Origin: Sphingomonas paucimobilis NBRC 13935
GTDB lineage: Bacteria; Pseudomonadota; Alphaproteobacteria; Sphingomonadales; Sphingomonadaceae
Assembly (NCBI RefSeq): GCF_000739895.2
Contig: NZ_BBJS01000059.1
Coordinates: forward strand, 1 to 44,520
Length of the DNA stretch: 44,520 bases
Direction of reading: 5' to 3'
The translations under genes were made by a program, and so were the position numbers. Shown in pieces: positions 43,110 through 44,520 of the stretch (the stretch's first letter is position 1; every line of letters begins with the position of its first letter). The notes below the pieces were generated by a model, which saw only the letters and a list, made by a program, of their open reading frames with translations, did no database searches and was not told the origin of the DNA.

Positions 43110-44520
43110 GTCGCCTGATCGTCATCTCGAACCGGGTCCAGCCGCCCACCTCCGGGCCGGGCGGAAATCAGGGCGGGCTGGCGGTCGCACTTCTGGCGGC
43201 CCTACGCGACCAAGGCGGCATCTGGTTCGGCTGGTCGGGGGAGACCACCGAGGAATTCACCGGCCATATCAACTTCCAGCAGGGCGGCGGCGTCACCACC
43301 GCGACCATCGACCTGGAAGAGCAGGATATCGACGAATATTATAACGGTTACGCCAACCGGACGCTGTGGCCGCTCTTCCACTATCGCATCGACCTGACCG
43401 AGTTTGAGCGCGATTTCGACTCCGGCTATGCTCGTGTTAATGATCGCTTCGCGGAGACGGTCCAGCCGCTGATCGAACCCGACGATCTGGTCTGGGTCCA
43501 CGACTATCACCTGATCCCGCTGGGCCGCGATCTGCGTAAGCGGGGGTTCAAGAACCGGATCGGCTTCTTCCTCCACATCCCCTGGCCGCCGGTCCGGCTG
43601 CTGATGTCGCTGCCCAGCCATCGCAAGCTGGTCGAGTCGCTCTTCGCCTATGACGTGGTCGGCTTTCATACCGAGGACTGGCTCGACAGCTTCCGTGACT
43701 ATGTGACCAAGGAATTGGGCGGCACGCTCGGCGAGAATGGCGCGGTGACGTGGAACGGCCGCACGATCCAGGCGATCCGCGCGCCGATCGGCATCGAGAC
43801 CAAGGAATTCGAGGAAGCCGCGAGCGGCCATGACGCCCGCTTCGCACGCGAACGCATGTATATGTCTGCGACGGGCCGTAGCCTGATCGTCGGCGTCGAC
43901 CGGCTGGATTATTCCAAAGGGCTGACCGAGCGTTTCCTGGGCTATGAGCGCTTCCTGGCGTCCAATCCGGAGCGACGGGGCCTCGTCTATATGCTCCAGA
44001 TCGCACCGCCCAGCCGCGAGAAGGTGAACACCTATCAGGAGATCCGCGCCAATCTCGATTCGCTGTCGGGGCGGATCAATGGCGAATATGCCGATATCGA
44101 CTGGGTGCCGATCCGCTACGTCAACAAGGGGTTTCCGCGACCCGTGCTGGCGGGAATCTATCGCGCGGCACGGATCGGATTGGTCACGCCGCTTCGCGAC
44201 GGGATGAACCTGGTCGCCAAGGAATATGTCGCGGCGCAGGACCCGGAGGACCCCGGCGTACTGATCCTGTCGCGCTTTGCGGGCGCGGCCGAGCAGTTGA
44301 AGGACGCGGTCCTCATCAACCCGTACAGTGCCGAGGAAATGTCCGACGCGATCGTCCAGGCGCTGACCATGCCACGCGACGAGCGCATCCGGCGCTGGGA
44401 AAGCCTGATCGACAATGTCCGGCGTGAGGATGTCTTCTGGTGGTGCGAGCTGTTTCTGGCGGCGCTGCGCGGGGACGGGGTGAACGCCGAAGCCAAGGCG
44501 ATCGAGGCGGCGGCTTCCTA
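43106..44520 (+). CDS. otsA: Trehalose-6-phosphate synthase (runs to the window edge)
   Basis: GT20 glycosyltransferase joining UDP-glucose and glucose-6-phosphate. Seen: MSRLIVISNRVQPP, GGLAVALLAAL, GIWFGWSGET, WVHDYHLIPLGRDLRKRG, GFFLHIPWPP, APIGIETKEF, VDRLDYSKGLTERFLGYE and LRDGMNLVAKEYVAAQDP, all normal for OtsA with UDP-glucose and acceptor sites intact. The ATG at 43106 overlaps the GH15 stop (ATGA). The 471 codons read here nearly equal E. coli OtsA (474), and the final two bases of the window, TA, begin the next codon, so the stop codon probably lies exactly at the edge. The gene is therefore likely complete but for its last base. Confidence 0.95.
   Translation, partial: MSRLIVISNRVQPPTSGPGGNQGGLAVALLAALRDQGGIWFGWSGETTEEFTGHINFQQGGGVTTATIDLEEQDIDEYYNGYANRTLWPLFHYRIDLTEFERDFDSGYARVNDRFAETVQPLIEPDDLVWVHDYHLIPLGRDLRKRGFKNRIGFFLHIPWPPVRLLMSLPSHRKLVESLFAYDVVGFHTEDWLDSFRDYVTKELGGTLGENGAVTWNGRTIQAIRAPIGIETKEFEEAASGHDARFARERMYMSATGRSLIVGVDRLDYSKGLTERFLGYERFLASNPERRGLVYMLQIAPPSREKVNTYQEIRANLDSLSGRINGEYADIDWVPIRYVNKGFPRPVLAGIYRAARIGLVTPLRDGMNLVAKEYVAAQDPEDPGVLILSRFAGAAEQLKDAVLINPYSAEEMSDAIVQALTMPRDERIRRWESLIDNVRREDVFWWCELFLAALRGDGVNAEAKAIEAAAS

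Noticed and set aside
44519..44520. otsA as a truncated or frameshifted gene
   Set aside because: It is in frame to the edge with full motifs and nearly full length; the window simply ends in the probable stop codon.

Overview
The window reads as a chromosomal segment of an alphaproteobacterium of the Sphingomonas type. It is GC-rich, its protein families fit (split mdh/sucD/sucAB/lpd and sdh clusters, PhhA, methylmalonyl pathway, NodT-type efflux, globin-like MCP), and its intergenic spaces hold the short palindromic repeats common in sphingomonads. This assignment is inferred from gene content and style; no rRNA gene is present to confirm it.

Layout. (1) Positions 1-136 are the end of a CRISPR array with a 36-base repeat and 30-base spacers, running off the left edge. 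Its repeat form and size resemble type II-C. (2) 199-8645, minus strand: TCA-cycle genes mdh, sucD, sucA, sucB and lpdA, interrupted by a small GIY-YIG nuclease gene bracketed by near-perfect inverted copies of a paired-palindrome repeat. (3) 8646-12473, minus strand: zapE, sdhB, a ClpP-like protease and phhA. (4) 12488-15271: a DUF2459 protein and an alpha/beta hydrolase on plus; a small lipoprotein and a glycerophosphodiesterase on minus. (5) 15313-20604, plus: a three-subunit molybdenum aldehyde oxidoreductase with XdhC-type and MocA-type maturation factors. (6) 20573-25362, minus: a four-gene tripartite efflux operon (outer-membrane factor, MacA-like adaptor, separate ATPase and permease). 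(7) 25480-34350, minus: a propionyl-CoA to succinyl-CoA operon (pccB, unknown lipoprotein, mce, PaaG-like isomerase, methylmalonyl-CoA mutase, bioB, pccA). (8) 34450-37489, minus: prmA, an SDR and a soluble globin-like chemoreceptor. (9) 37710-40311, plus: sdhC, sdhD, sdhA. (10) 40585-44520, plus: otsB, a GH15 hydrolase and otsA (trehalose).

How it works together. Propionyl-CoA from odd-chain fatty acids or branched amino acids is carboxylated, epimerised and rearranged to succinyl-CoA. SucCD, succinate dehydrogenase and malate dehydrogenase, mostly encoded here, then process it. BioB makes the biotin needed by PccA. Succinate dehydrogenase is encoded in two places, sdhB being about 27 kb from sdhCDA and on the other strand, and sucC is absent from the window.

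The most notable signals are the CRISPR array at the left edge, the GIY-YIG gene inside inverted repeats, two TIR-bearing MITE-like elements each abutting an sdh terminator, the lipoprotein inside the propionate operon, and the chemoreceptor whose globin-like domain seems to lack the heme ligand.
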